Assembly (NCBI GenBank): GCA_022616275.1
Contig: JAKEFB010000061.1
Span: forward strand, 1-64,000
Length of the DNA stretch: 64,000 bases
Direction of reading: 5' to 3'
Origin: Chloroflexota bacterium
GTDB taxonomy: Bacteria; Chloroflexota; Anaerolineae; Promineifilales; Promineifilaceae
Shown piece after piece: positions 15,907 to 24,504 of this stretch. Position 1 is the first letter of the stretch; the number at the start of each line of letters is the position of its first letter. Under the pieces are notes generated by a model. It had not been told where the DNA came from. It searched no databases and saw only the letters and a list, made by a program, of their open reading frames with translations. A program made the position numbers and the translations under genes.

Positions 15907-18597
15907 TTATAAATAGACCTTCCCGGCCGTCCCATCCACCGTAATCACCTGCCCATCCTGGATGCGGCGGGTGGCTTCAGGGACATTGACCACGGCCGGC
16001 AGGCCGTATTCGCGGGCGACGATAGCCCCGTGCGACAGTTGCCCGCCCACTTCCAGGACCAGCCCGCCAATGACGGAGAAGACCGGCGTCCAGCCGGGGT
16101 CGGTGGCCCGGGTGACCAGGATTTCGCCGGGCTGGATGGTGGTTGCCTCGCGCGGGCTGAGGATGACGCGGGCTGCGCCCTGGACCCGGCCGGCGCTGGC
16201 CGCTACCCCCGCCAGCATATCTTCGCCGCCGGCCGGTGCGCTGCCGGCCACCGGCCGGCCATCCGGGCCAAGCACTTCGGGGGCGGTGACGCCGAGCCAG
16301 TAGGCGTAGGCGGCCCGCCGTCCGGCGACGATGGCCGGCAATTCCAGGCCGGCCCTAGCCGGGTCCCCGGCCTGGAGGATGGCTTCAATCTCCGGCCGGG
16401 TCAGGAAGAAAAAGTCGTCCGGATCGGCCAGCCAGCCCCGTTCCACCCAACGCCGGCCGAGGCTGGCGTAAATACGGCGCATCGGCAAGGCCATCTTGAC
16501 CAGGAAATGCTGGCCATTGTCGCGCTGGCGGACTAATTTCTGGGTGCGGTTCAGCACAGAGCGGAAATATCTCTTGCGCAGCGGGTCTAGCCGGGACTCG
16601 ACCAGGGCGGTAGCCTCTTCCCGCTGCCGGCGCTGGCGGGCTTCCGTTTCGGCCGGGTCAAAGGTTGGGCCGGCCCGCAGGTAGCCGGCTACCGATTCAA
16701 TGACCTGTTCCGGGGCTTCGCGCCAGCGCGGGTGCAGCCACTCGGCCTCGCTCATGCAGCGGTGGCCGTGGCGCCGTAAGAAAGCCTCCAACGACTCCAG
16801 GAACGGCCGGGCCGCCGGTTCCTGGCGTAGTTGGGCCAGGGCAGCGGCCGGCTCCTGCTCCAGGACCACCCCGGCCAGCCCCGCTTCCTGCAACTGCCGG
16901 GCCATCTGCCACAGGGCCGGGACAATTTCGGCGGTGACTATCCCGGTCAGCCCGGTAATCAGAGCGTGAGCCAATTCCCCACCGCTGGCCCATTGGCCGG
17001 CGCCGCCGGCCAGCCAGCGGCCGAGCGAACGCTCCAGCAAGCTGAAGTTGTTGGAGGAATAGGCGGTGATAATACCGTGTTCGTCCATCTGGTCCATGAC
17101 CCTCGGCTGCCAGACGGTCTCGCTCTCGGCCCACAACTCGGCGTCGCCGGCCCGCTCCAGGTCGCGCTCCATAAACTCCGCCACCCAGGCGTCAATTTGG
17201 GAGAAGCTCTGCTCGTACCGGCCGGCCACCCGTTCCCACTTGAGCGTCATCCCCAGGATGGCCGGCAGCCGGCGCAGCAGCCGGCCCCAGCGCCAGCGGT
17301 CGGCCGCCTCGTCAATCGCGCCTTGCGTCCCCATCGTGCTGGCCATGATGGAGGCCGGCATGCCGTAGCCTTCACTGAGGATGTAGCTCATGGCCCCCTC
17401 GTTAAAGTAAATCCGGCCATAGGCCCGCCTGGCCCACTGCATCTGGGTCACGGTGGCGCTTTTCAAGGCGGCGACAGCGCCGGATCGGCGCATATTTTCG
17501 TTCATCATCGGCTGCCAGGTAGACCAGGTGAAAGGCGTCACCGCTTCCGGCCAGCGCTCGCCCACGTCCATTTGCGACCACAGGTCGAATGGCTGCAGGC
17601 CGGACTCTGCCAGCGGCGGCCAGGCGTCGTCGCCCGGCGGTCCGGCGGCCGGTTGGCTGGCGGTCGTGACCGGCCGCGACTGGAGAATGACCATTTGGCC
17701 GCTGGCCACGGCCCATTCAATATCTTGCGGCTGGCCGAAACGAGCTTCAATCTCCCGGCCCAGGCGGGCCAATTCGGCGGCCTGCTCTGGCGCCAGGGCC
17801 GGCTGCCGGCGGCGGGCCTCGTCCACAACTACCTCGGCCGTCCCTCCGTCCACCGGAGCGGTCATGACCGTTTTGTCGCCGACCTGAAGTTCCAGGAGGC
17901 GGCCGGTGGCTTTCTCGACGACCAGCGTGTCGGGGTTGACCCGGCCGGAGACGAGAGCCTCGCCCAGCCCCCAGGTGGCATTGATGACCATTTCGTCCCG
18001 GTTGCCGGTAACAGGGTTGAGAGTGAAAAGGACGCCGGCCGCCTCGGCCGGGACCATCGCCTGGACGACGACGGCCAGGCTGACCCCGTCCGGCGGAATC
18101 TCCTGGCGGGCGCGGTAGGCGATAGCCCGCCCCGTCCACAGGCTGGACCAGCAGCGGCCCACGGCCGCCAGCAAGGCTTCCTCGCCGGAAACGTTGAGGG
18201 TCGTTTCTTGCTGGCCGGCAAAGCTGGCTTCGGGCAGGTCTTCGGCCGTGGCCGACGAGCGCACAGCCAGAGGAGTGTTAGCCAGGGGATCGGCCGCCTG
18301 GTGAACGGCCTCGGCCACCTCGGCTGGAATCGTCCCCTGCTCAAACAGGCGGCGGATGGCCTGGGAGGCGGCTTCAAACGAGGCCAGGTCGCCGGCCGTG
18401 GTGGCCTGGCTGTAGGCCAGGATGGGGCCGGCCAGGTCGTTGGCGGCGACAAAAGCCTGGTAAGCGGCCGTGGTGACGACGAAACCGGCCGGGACGGGAA
18501 AACCGGCCCGGCCCAGGCGGTTCAGGCTGGCTCCCTTGCCCCCGGCCTCGGCCAGGGTCATCATTTCAGCATCAAGGGGGAGGATGTAGTTTGTCAT
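15907..18597 (-). CDS. PEP-utilising enzyme, rifampicin phosphotransferase-like (second copy)
   Basis: An 896-residue protein with the same domain order as the gene at 7415-10129. It has a PEP synthase/PPDK-type ATP-binding domain (about 1-315, GGKGASLNRLGRAGFPVP, LAVRSSATAEDLPEASFAGQQET), a middle region (about 330-770), and a C-terminal swivel domain with GGQLSHGAIVAREYGLPAV, His at about 856. It would use ATP to phosphorylate a substrate through phosphohistidine; the middle domain sets specificity and diverges strongly from the first copy. Codon use is extremely rich in GGCCGG, like the core genes of the window. Start ATG at 18597. Confidence 0.82.
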   Translation of the reverse strand: MTNYILPLDAEMMTLAEAGGKGASLNRLGRAGFPVPAGFVVTTAAYQAFVAANDLAGPILAYSQATTAGDLASFEAASQAIRRLFEQGTIPAEVAEAVHQAADPLANTPLAVRSSATAEDLPEASFAGQQETTLNVSGEEALLAAVGRCWSSLWTGRAIAYRARQEIPPDGVSLAVVVQAMVPAEAAGVLFTLNPVTGNRDEMVINATWGLGEALVSGRVNPDTLVVEKATGRLLELQVGDKTVMTAPVDGGTAEVVVDEARRRQPALAPEQAAELARLGREIEARFGQPQDIEWAVASGQMVILQSRPVTTASQPAAGPPGDDAWPPLAESGLQPFDLWSQMDVGERWPEAVTPFTWSTWQPMMNENMRRSGAVAALKSATVTQMQWARRAYGRIYFNEGAMSYILSEGYGMPASIMASTMGTQGAIDEAADRWRWGRLLRRLPAILGMTLKWERVAGRYEQSFSQIDAWVAEFMERDLERAGDAELWAESETVWQPRVMDQMDEHGIITAYSSNNFSLLERSLGRWLAGGAGQWASGGELAHALITGLTGIVTAEIVPALWQMARQLQEAGLAGVVLEQEPAAALAQLRQEPAARPFLESLEAFLRRHGHRCMSEAEWLHPRWREAPEQVIESVAGYLRAGPTFDPAETEARQRRQREEATALVESRLDPLRKRYFRSVLNRTQKLVRQRDNGQHFLVKMALPMRRIYASLGRRWVERGWLADPDDFFFLTRPEIEAILQAGDPARAGLELPAIVAGRRAAYAYWLGVTAPEVLGPDGRPVAGSAPAGGEDMLAGVAASAGRVQGAARVILSPREATTIQPGEILVTRATDPGWTPVFSVIGGLVLEVGGQLSHGAIVAREYGLPAVVNVPEATRRIQDGQVITVDGTAGKVYL

Positions 18598-18652
18598 GCG
18601 GTAATTATACCGCCATGCTGTAGCGCAGGCTGTTAGCCCGCGCGAGGGCGAG

Positions 18653-19501
18653 CTAATAAGCTTGCCCGAGCGTCTTATGAACGACCTGGGCGACCAAGTC
18701 GCGGATGGCCTGGGGGTCGGGGGAGGGTAAGTTGGCCGGGATAGCGGCGACGTTCCCCGGCCGCAGCGTGGGCGCGTGGGAGTCGCCGGTGTGGCAGACG
18801 CCGCAGGTGATGCAGAACTCGTCCGCTTCCCCCGGCCGGCCGAGGCCCATTTGCTCCCGCTGGCGCAGCAGCTTGATCACTTCTTCCGGCGGCAGCGGGT
18901 TGCGGACGCCCAATTGGGCCAGCATCAAGGCGATACGGGCGTTTTGCTCGACCGTCTCCAGGCGCATAAAGGCCTGCATTGGATCGCCGCCGACGGTCAG
19001 AGAGCCATGCCGCTGCAGCACCAGGGCGTCGTGGTTGGCGATCAACTCGCGGATGGCCCGGACGTTTTCCTCACTGGAGGGGGTGGCGTAGCGGGTCGTG
19101 GGAATGAGGCCCAGGAAGACGATGACCTCCGGTAGAAAGCAATCAGCCAGGGGAATACCGGCAATGGACAGGGCGATGGTAATGGGTGGGTGGGCGTGGA
19201 CGACCGCACCCACGTCCGGCCGTTGCCGGTACGCTTCCAGGTGCATCGGCATTTCGCTGGTCGGCTTGAGCCTCCGGCTGGCGGCCAACCCCGGTCCCAC
19301 CGGCCGGCCGTCTTCGTCCACCACCAGCAACTGCTCCGGCGCCATCAGCCCCTTATGCAAGCCGGACGGGGTGATAAGAATACGGCCAGGCCCCAGCCGG
19401 GCGGAAATATTCCCGTCGCTGGCCGCCACCAATCCCTTGTCATACATCAGCCGGCCGACGCGGACGATTTCCTGGCGCAGGTGGCTCTCATTCGAGTGCA
19501 T
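18653..19501 (-). CDS. Class II aldolase/adducin-family protein
   Basis: A 282-residue protein with the zinc-dependent class II aldolase fold (fuculose/rhamnulose-phosphate aldolase type): SDGNISARLG phosphate loop, ITPSGLHKG, the SEMPMHLEAYR segment with the acidic catalytic residue, HAHPP and LQRHGS zinc-ligand segments. The last 50 residues (CITCGVCHTGDSH) add a Cys/His-rich tail unusual for the family. The ATG at 19501 is preferred to a TTG three codons earlier. The gene follows the ketopantoate reductase by 14 bp and is probably co-transcribed with it. Confidence 0.82.
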   Translation of the reverse strand: MHSNESHLRQEIVRVGRLMYDKGLVAASDGNISARLGPGRILITPSGLHKGLMAPEQLLVVDEDGRPVGPGLAASRRLKPTSEMPMHLEAYRQRPDVGAVVHAHPPITIALSIAGIPLADCFLPEVIVFLGLIPTTRYATPSSEENVRAIRELIANHDALVLQRHGSLTVGGDPMQAFMRLETVEQNARIALMLAQLGVRNPLPPEEVIKLLRQREQMGLGRPGEADEFCITCGVCHTGDSHAPTLRPGNVAAIPANLPSPDPQAIRDLVAQVVHKTLGQAY

Positions 19502-19515
19502 GGGGCACAATCAGT

Positions 19516-20583
19516 TCAGAGATGCTTTGCTTCCTGCTGGTAGCGGCGCACCTCGGCCACCAGCCGCTTGGGGTTGCCGTTGAATATTTCGTAATCAATT
19601 TCTTTGCGAGCCAGCTTGAGGAGGATGTCGTTCAGGGCGGTGTTGACGGGGGTGGGCACGCCCACGCTCTGGCCGTACCTGGCCACGGCCCCGTTGTGGT
19701 AGAAGACTTCGCTTTTCTGCCGGCCAGCGGCCAGGTCAATGTGGAAGGAAGGCATCTTGTCGCCCCGGCCGCTGCTGACCACCCGGCTGAGAAAGGGCTG
19801 GACCAGCCCCAGCGGCAGCCGTTGGATAGCAAAGACCAGCAGGCCGGTGGGTGCGCCGGGCAGGTCAACCGGCTTGAGCTTGAGCTTGCGCATGACGGCC
19901 AGCGTCTCCCGCAGCATGACGACTTCCAGGCGGAAGGTGGGCGTGTAGCCGTAAACGACCCGGGGGTGGCGATTGAGAATGGCCGCGGTGGCATTGCCGA
20001 TCATATTCAGCATCGCCTTAGACCACTTCATGGAGCGGAAATCTTTCAGGGCGACCGTCGGTACGCCGGCCGCCTGGAAGAGGTTGAACCAGCGGCCCAT
20101 CTTTTGCCCCGGCTGAACCGGAGCCAGGGCCAGCCCCCGGTCGGAGCGCTGGATGACGAGGCTGTTGCCGGCCTCGCGGCTGATCGGCGTGGTCAACGAG
20201 CCGGCAATGACCCGTTCCGGGCCAAATTCCTTGACAAACAACTCTTCAATGCCAATGCCGTTTTGCAAGGTAATCAGCGGGGGTGGCGAGGGGCAGAAGG
20301 CGACCAGTTCATTAATGGCCGGCTCGACGTCGTATGATTTCATGGCCATCAGGATCAGGTCGTAGGTTACCCTGTCAAGGAAGGCCTGGCGCAGGCTGGT
20401 GACGAGGGCCGGCCGGACGGTGTGGCGCTGTTCACCCTCGGCAACCGTCAGGCCGTGTTCCGTAATGAGATCGGCGGCCGTGCCGCGCACGACCAGGGTC
20501 ACATTGTGGCCGGCGTTGGCCAGGCAGGCGCCCAGGTAACCACCCACCGCGCCGGCCCCAAAAACCAAAACGTCCATCTTCAT
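19516..20583 (-). CDS. 2-dehydropantoate 2-reductase family (ApbA/PanE)
   Basis: A 355-residue NADPH-dependent reductase. The Rossmann motif VFGAGAVGGYLGACLA opens the protein, LMAMKSYD and ITLQNGIG follow, and the helical C-terminal domain contains the conserved MKWSKAMLNMIGNA segment with its catalytic Lys. PanE makes pantoate for coenzyme A, but many paralogues reduce other 2-oxo acids. Being at about 355 residues, longer than PanE (about 300), and next to an aldolase gene, this may be a pathway-specific paralogue. Confidence 0.82.
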   Translation of the reverse strand: MKMDVLVFGAGAVGGYLGACLANAGHNVTLVVRGTAADLITEHGLTVAEGEQRHTVRPALVTSLRQAFLDRVTYDLILMAMKSYDVEPAINELVAFCPSPPPLITLQNGIGIEELFVKEFGPERVIAGSLTTPISREAGNSLVIQRSDRGLALAPVQPGQKMGRWFNLFQAAGVPTVALKDFRSMKWSKAMLNMIGNATAAILNRHPRVVYGYTPTFRLEVVMLRETLAVMRKLKLKPVDLPGAPTGLLVFAIQRLPLGLVQPFLSRVVSSGRGDKMPSFHIDLAAGRQKSEVFYHNGAVARYGQSVGVPTPVNTALNDILLKLARKEIDYEIFNGNPKRLVAEVRRYQQEAKHL

Positions 20584-20645
20584 TTACTCCAATAATCTAT
20601 GGTACGCGAAGGCGGCCGGTACGTCCAGTTAGTTCTATGGTGGCG

Positions 20646-21050
20646 TTAAAGTGGATGAGCTTCAGGGATGATGGCCGTGACTTCAATCTCTACTAATAAC
20701 TCCGGGCTGATGAGCGCCCGGACCTCGACCATAGTGGCGGCCGGCTTGATGGCCCGGAAAAATTCGCCGTGAGCCCGGCCAGCCTCTTCCCAGCGGCTGA
20801 TGTCGGTGACGAACAGCCGCGTCCGGACCACGTCTTCCAGCCTGGCCCCGGCCGCCTGCAGGGCGCGCTCAATTTTGCCCAGGATAAAGTGGGTCTGGAC
20901 GTAAGGGTCGCCGGGGCCGACAACGGCGCCGTTTTCGTCCACGGCCGTCGTCCCGGCCACTTCGACCACGTTGCCCAGCCGCACCGCCCGCGAGTAGCCG
21001 ACAATATCTTCCCATTGAGCGCCTGAAGAGATATTTTGACGTTGATTCAT
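20646..21050 (-). CDS. RidA/YjgF-family protein
   Basis: A 134-residue chorismate-mutase-like fold protein of the Rid family (imine/enamine deaminase or relatives). Typical segments are VEVAGTTAVDENG, QTHFILGKIERALQAAGARLEDVVRTRLFVTDI and a C-terminal ALISPELLVEIEVTAII. The strict RidA Arg of IPxxRS is not visible, but RTRLFVTD is kept, so it may be a Rid subgroup. The start is ATG 21050; a TTG at 21068 would overlap the fmt stop. It lies directly behind fmt. Confidence 0.82.
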   Translation of the reverse strand: MNQRQNISSGAQWEDIVGYSRAVRLGNVVEVAGTTAVDENGAVVGPGDPYVQTHFILGKIERALQAAGARLEDVVRTRLFVTDISRWEEAGRAHGEFFRAIKPAATMVEVRALISPELLVEIEVTAIIPEAHPL

Positions 21051-21064
21051 GCTGGTGAGTAGTG

Positions 21065-22000
21065 TCAAACACCCAGTTGGCTGCCAATGAAATCCGGCCG
21101 GCCGCGCAAAAACTCCTCGATACTCACCGCCCGTTTGCCTGCTAACTGAATGGTTTGCAGCAGCAGGCCACCCTCGCCGGCCAGGATCACCACCCCGTCG
21201 CGGTAGGCCTCCACCTGCCCGGCCGGGCCGTTTGGCAGGCGGGTATCCAGCAGCGGCGCGGCGGCCAGTACTTTGAGCATTTTGCCCTGCCAGGTCGTGA
21301 ACGCCCCCGGCCAGGGCGTCATCGCCCGCACGTGGCGGTCAATCTGGGTGCCGGACTGGGTCCAGTCAATCTGGCCGGCTTCCTTTTTGATCAGCGGGGC
21401 ATAAGTGGCCTGGGCGTCGTTCTGGGGTGTGGGGATCAGACGGCCGGCCAGGATCCCGGCCAGGTATTGGCCCAACATCTCGCCACCCAGCGCCGCCAGG
21501 CGGTCGTGCAGCGTGGCGGTCGTCTCGTCCGGCTGGATGGGGATGGCCTGCTGGACGTAGACCGGCCCGGTGTCCAGCCCCACGTCCATTTGCATCAGGC
21601 TGATACCTGTTTCGGCGTCGCCGGCCAGGATGGCGTGCTGGATGGGCGAGGCTCCCCGCCAGCGGGGCAGCAGCGAGGCGTGGACGTTGAGGCAGCCCCG
21701 GGGCGGCAGGTTGAGGACGTGCGGCCGCAAAATCTGGCCGAAGGCGGCGACCACGATCATCTCTGGCTGCCAGGCCGCCAGGGGAGCGGCCGCTTCTTCA
21801 CGGCGCAACGACACGGGCTGGTAAACGGGGATGCTGGCCGCCTCGGCCGCAACCTTGACCGGCGGCGGCTGAAGCTGGCGGCCCCGGCCGGCCGGCCGGT
21901 CCGGCTGGGTCACGACCCCCACCACCTGCTGCATTTCAATGAGCTTTTGCAGGGCCGGCACGGCAAATTCGGGCGTACCCATGAAAACAATACGAGCCAC
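21065..22000 (-). CDS. fmt: Methionyl-tRNA formyltransferase
   Basis: Fmt formylates Met-tRNA(fMet) using 10-formyl-tetrahydrofolate. The 311-residue protein is of normal length, with IVFMGTPEFAVPAL at the N-terminus and the formyltransferase signature NVHASLLPRWRGASPIQHAI containing the catalytic Asn and His, then MDVGLDTGPV with the catalytic Asp. The C-terminal OB-like tRNA-binding domain begins near residue 205. The usual neighbour def is absent; ridA follows. Start ATG at 22000. Confidence 0.95.
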   Translation of the reverse strand: MARIVFMGTPEFAVPALQKLIEMQQVVGVVTQPDRPAGRGRQLQPPPVKVAAEAASIPVYQPVSLRREEAAAPLAAWQPEMIVVAAFGQILRPHVLNLPPRGCLNVHASLLPRWRGASPIQHAILAGDAETGISLMQMDVGLDTGPVYVQQAIPIQPDETTATLHDRLAALGGEMLGQYLAGILAGRLIPTPQNDAQATYAPLIKKEAGQIDWTQSGTQIDRHVRAMTPWPGAFTTWQGKMLKVLAAAPLLDTRLPNGPAGQVEAYRDGVVILAGEGGLLLQTIQLAGKRAVSIEEFLRGRPDFIGSQLGV

Positions 22001-22111
22001 CGGGGCATTCTATCACGCCTTTTTGACGAAATCCAAACTCAGATTTACAATCACCTCTGGTTTAGAGTTGTCGTTATCTTAATTTAGCAAAAAAAATGGA
22101 GGAAGTGACGG

Positions 22112-22435
22112 ATGGCAGACGAAATGAGCATGCAAGCCGGAATGGACATAACCGATGACGATAAGTTGTGGGCGGCCCTCGCCTGGCTCCCCCTCATATG
22201 GCCGATTGTGGCCATTATTGTCATGGTGATGGAAGATAAGAAGAACCGGCCGTTTATCAAGTACAACGCGGTCCTATCCCTGTTGACTGGCCTGGTTGGC
22301 TGGATACTGTCGAGTGTGTGCATCGGCGTAGTTGTATTGCTGGCCATGTTCTACTTTGCCTGGCAGGCCTATCAGGGCCAGATGGTCAATGTGCCGTTAC
22401 TGACGAACCTGGCCAAGAAGCAGGGCTGGGTTTAA
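22112..22435 (+). CDS. DUF4870-type small membrane protein
   Basis: A 107-residue protein with an acidic N-terminus and three predicted membrane helices: WAALAWLPLIWPIVAIIVMV, then an NRPFIKYNA loop and two helices up to residue 90. The loop with a charged FIKYNA-like segment between helices 1 and 2 is the hallmark of DUF4870/Tic20-like proteins. The function is unknown. A strong GGAGGAAG ribosome site precedes the ATG. Confidence 0.75.
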   Translation: MADEMSMQAGMDITDDDKLWAALAWLPLIWPIVAIIVMVMEDKKNRPFIKYNAVLSLLTGLVGWILSSVCIGVVVLLAMFYFAWQAYQGQMVNVPLLTNLAKKQGWV

Positions 22436-22483
22436 GGGGTTGCCCGGCAGGAACTGCGGGGGTTGTTTGTAAATGGTAGCCAG

Positions 22484-22521
22484 GGCTCCACTCGTCAGCA
22501 ACGCGGGTGGAGCCTTTCTGC
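22484..22521 (+). terminator. Rho-independent terminator
   Basis: GGCTCCAC at 22484-22491 pairs with GTGGAGCC at 22507-22514, followed by TTTCTGCTTT. It ends the DUF4870 transcript. Confidence 0.7.
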
Positions 22522-22596
22522 TTTGAACTAATCCAGAGTAATAAGGAGGGGCAATGGATATAGTTAAGGCGTACACCTAGATTTTTGGAGGGAAAT

Positions 22597-23304
22597 ATGG
22601 ACTTTGGCAAAGCTTACTCTTTTATCCGGGAGGACGAAGGTTGGGTAGGGAAGATCACCATCGGTTCAATCATTTTCCTGCTCGCCGGTTTCTTCATCAT
22701 CCCCATTCCATTGCTTATTGGCTACCAGATTGCAGTGACCCGCAACGTGATGAAAGGGGTGGAGAAGCCACTACCGGAATGGCAGGATTGGGGCCAGTTG
22801 TTTATGGACGGCCTGTGGGTAGGGATTGCTTTCCTTGTCTATACCCTGCCGCTGTGGCTGCTTTACTGCGCGGGTTTTGCGGTTTTCCTGTTGCCAGCCT
22901 TTATTGGCGGAGGTACTGGCAGTGAGGAAATAGCCGCGATCCTGGTGAGCGCCGGTTTTGTGGCCTGGGCGGTCACTTTCTGCCTCTTATTGTTATTTGT
23001 GATCGTTCTGTATCTGGTGGCCCCGGCCGTTTTCATCCAATATGCCCGGACCGGCGAGTTTGGCTCTCTGTTTCGTTTTGGCGAGATCATGGCCATTGTC
23101 CGCAATAATATTGGGGATATTTTATTAACGATTGTGGCCTACCTTGCCGCCAGCTTTGTGCTGCAGTTTCTTATCGGCATCTCCATTATCACGATCTGCG
23201 GCCCGTTGGTTATTGGCCTGGCGGGCACGTTGTGGGTTCTCCTGGCGCAGGCCCACCTCTATGGGCAAATAGCCGCCAAGACGGAAGGCAAGGCGCTGTC
23301 GTAG
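22597..23304 (+). CDS. DUF4013-family membrane protein
   Basis: A 235-residue integral membrane protein. The opening FGKAYSFIREDEGWVGKI is typical for DUF4013, followed by about five to six helices (IIFLLAGFFIIPIPLLIGY, the WVGIAFLVYTLPLWLLYCAGF region and so on). The ATG at 22597 is chosen because GGAGGG lies 7 nt before it; the TTG at 22585 would place the ribosome site inside the gene. It is in the same direction as the DUF4870 gene but behind a terminator. The function is unknown. Confidence 0.78.
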   Translation: MDFGKAYSFIREDEGWVGKITIGSIIFLLAGFFIIPIPLLIGYQIAVTRNVMKGVEKPLPEWQDWGQLFMDGLWVGIAFLVYTLPLWLLYCAGFAVFLLPAFIGGGTGSEEIAAILVSAGFVAWAVTFCLLLLFVIVLYLVAPAVFIQYARTGEFGSLFRFGEIMAIVRNNIGDILLTIVAYLAASFVLQFLIGISIITICGPLVIGLAGTLWVLLAQAHLYGQIAAKTEGKALS

Positions 23305-23311
23305 GCTTAAT

Positions 23312-23387
23312 TGGAGATTAGAGATTAGAGATTGGAGATTGGTCATTGAGTAATTACCAATTACTCAATGACCAATTACTCAATGAC
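23312..23387. repeat. Heptamer hairpin between convergent genes, including a stop codon
   Basis: Words TGGAGAT, TAGAGAT twice, TGGAGAT, TGGTCAT, TGAGTAA, TTACCAA, TTACTCA continue in 7-base register. GTCATTGAGTAATT (23342-23355) and AATTACTCAATGAC (23359-23372) are a perfect inverted repeat. The same word recurs at 23374-23387, where its complement encodes the last codons and the TAA of the minus-strand gene (GTC ATT GAG TAA). Confidence 0.7.
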
Positions 23388-24431
23388 TTTGACTGTGAGG
23401 GGGTACGGCCGGCTGCCAAACTTGGTCAGGGCCACAGCGCCCAGGCCGGCGCAGGCCAGGACAAAGGCGGCCAATGCCCATAACCAGCCACCCAGCCAGA
23501 AGGGCAGCAGGCTCAAGAAGCCTGTCGCCAGCGTCAGGACGGCCGTGCCCAGGGCGGCCGTTACGGGCAACGTCCGGTTGGTCAGGTTCATAGCCACGGC
23601 GAGCCGCTCGCCCAGGAGGTTGCCGACGGCCACCCAACCCACCAGCAGGGCCGCCCCCAGGATGACGCTGAGGACGATGACGATGGGGAAGCCCAGGATG
23701 CCGACGCAGATCAGCGACAACAGCCCCGACAGGACCGCCAGCAAGGCGATAAGGGAAGGCCCGGCCACGGCCGTCAGCAAGCCCACCGTGCCACTGGCCA
23801 CCGGCTTGCGCCGGACGACGTCACTGACCTGGGCCAGATGACCCGGCAGCAGAGCGGCCATAACCAGGGCCAACAGTCCCAGGATCAGGCTGCGGCCGGC
23901 CACCTGGCCCACCTGATCCAGGAAGCCACCCTCGTAAGCCACGCGTACCGGCGGGATGTGCGGTGGCACTGGCGGTTTTGGCGCTAACGGAGGGGAGGGA
24001 ACCTTAACAAAATCCGGCCAGCCGGAAGACTCGGTGCAGGTAATGCCGGATTGCCCATCGCCCTCCAGGCTGCCGCCAAGGAGGACGCACTCGCCGTCCA
24101 CCCCGGCGGCCGTATTCACGGTCAGGTCGCCGCCAAAAACCACCAGGTCGCCATTCACCTGGCCGGATAGCTCGGTTGACCCGCCAAAAATGGAAACGTT
24201 GCCGTTAATGGTCCCGGCCACCTCGGCCGTGCCGCCAAAAATGACGACCTCCCCATTAACGGTGGCCCCTTCCTCGACAACCAGGCGGCCGCCGGTAATG
24301 GTGATGTCTTCATCAACACTTTCGCCCGACTTAATAATCCGGTCAAAGTGGGTGCCAGCCAGGGCTGTGCCGGCCGGTAGAAGCAACAGTAGCACGAGCA
24401 GTAGCGGTAAGATAATAGCCAATCGTTTCAT
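23376..24431 (-). CDS. Exported bactofilin-like repeat protein with membrane domain
   Basis: A 351-residue protein. Residues 1-26 are a signal peptide. Residues about 30-125 repeat the GxVxGxVxxFGG pattern (EVVIFGGTAEVAGTINGN, VSIFGGSTELSGQVNGD, LVVFGGDLTVN), which should form a short right-handed beta helix as in polymer-forming bactofilin-like modules. A Pro-rich linker (PPLAPKPPVPPHIPP) leads to four to five membrane helices (about 180-340). It is encoded behind an ECF sigma and anti-sigma pair on the same strand, so a role in envelope stress is plausible. Its own function is unknown. Confidence 0.75.
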   Translation of the reverse strand: MKRLAIILPLLLVLLLLLPAGTALAGTHFDRIIKSGESVDEDITITGGRLVVEEGATVNGEVVIFGGTAEVAGTINGNVSIFGGSTELSGQVNGDLVVFGGDLTVNTAAGVDGECVLLGGSLEGDGQSGITCTESSGWPDFVKVPSPPLAPKPPVPPHIPPVRVAYEGGFLDQVGQVAGRSLILGLLALVMAALLPGHLAQVSDVVRRKPVASGTVGLLTAVAGPSLIALLAVLSGLLSLICVGILGFPIVIVLSVILGAALLVGWVAVGNLLGERLAVAMNLTNRTLPVTAALGTAVLTLATGFLSLLPFWLGGWLWALAAFVLACAGLGAVALTKFGSRPYPLTVKVIE

Positions 24432-24451
24432 ATTCTACTCTCCTATAAGCC

Positions 24452-24504
24452 AGAGCGAGAGTGAGGGTTAGAGTGATTACTCTAACTCCAACTCCTTACT
24501 CTAC
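24452..24504 (-). terminator. Hexamer hairpin after the anti-sigma gene
   Basis: Hexamers AGAGCG, AGAGTG, AGGGTT, AGAGTG, ATTACT, CTAACT and CCAACT keep register, with GTTAGAGT (24467-24474) pairing with ACTCTAAC (24479-24486). On the minus strand the array starts in the last codons of the anti-sigma gene (GTA GAG TAA). It may separate this gene from the exported repeat protein. Confidence 0.55.

Noticed and set aside
16831..18636. A 601-codon open frame on the plus strand opposite the second PEP-utilising gene
   Set aside because: It is the antisense shadow of a clear 896-residue enzyme in GC-rich DNA. Its product is low-complexity Gly/Arg/Pro-rich with no motif.
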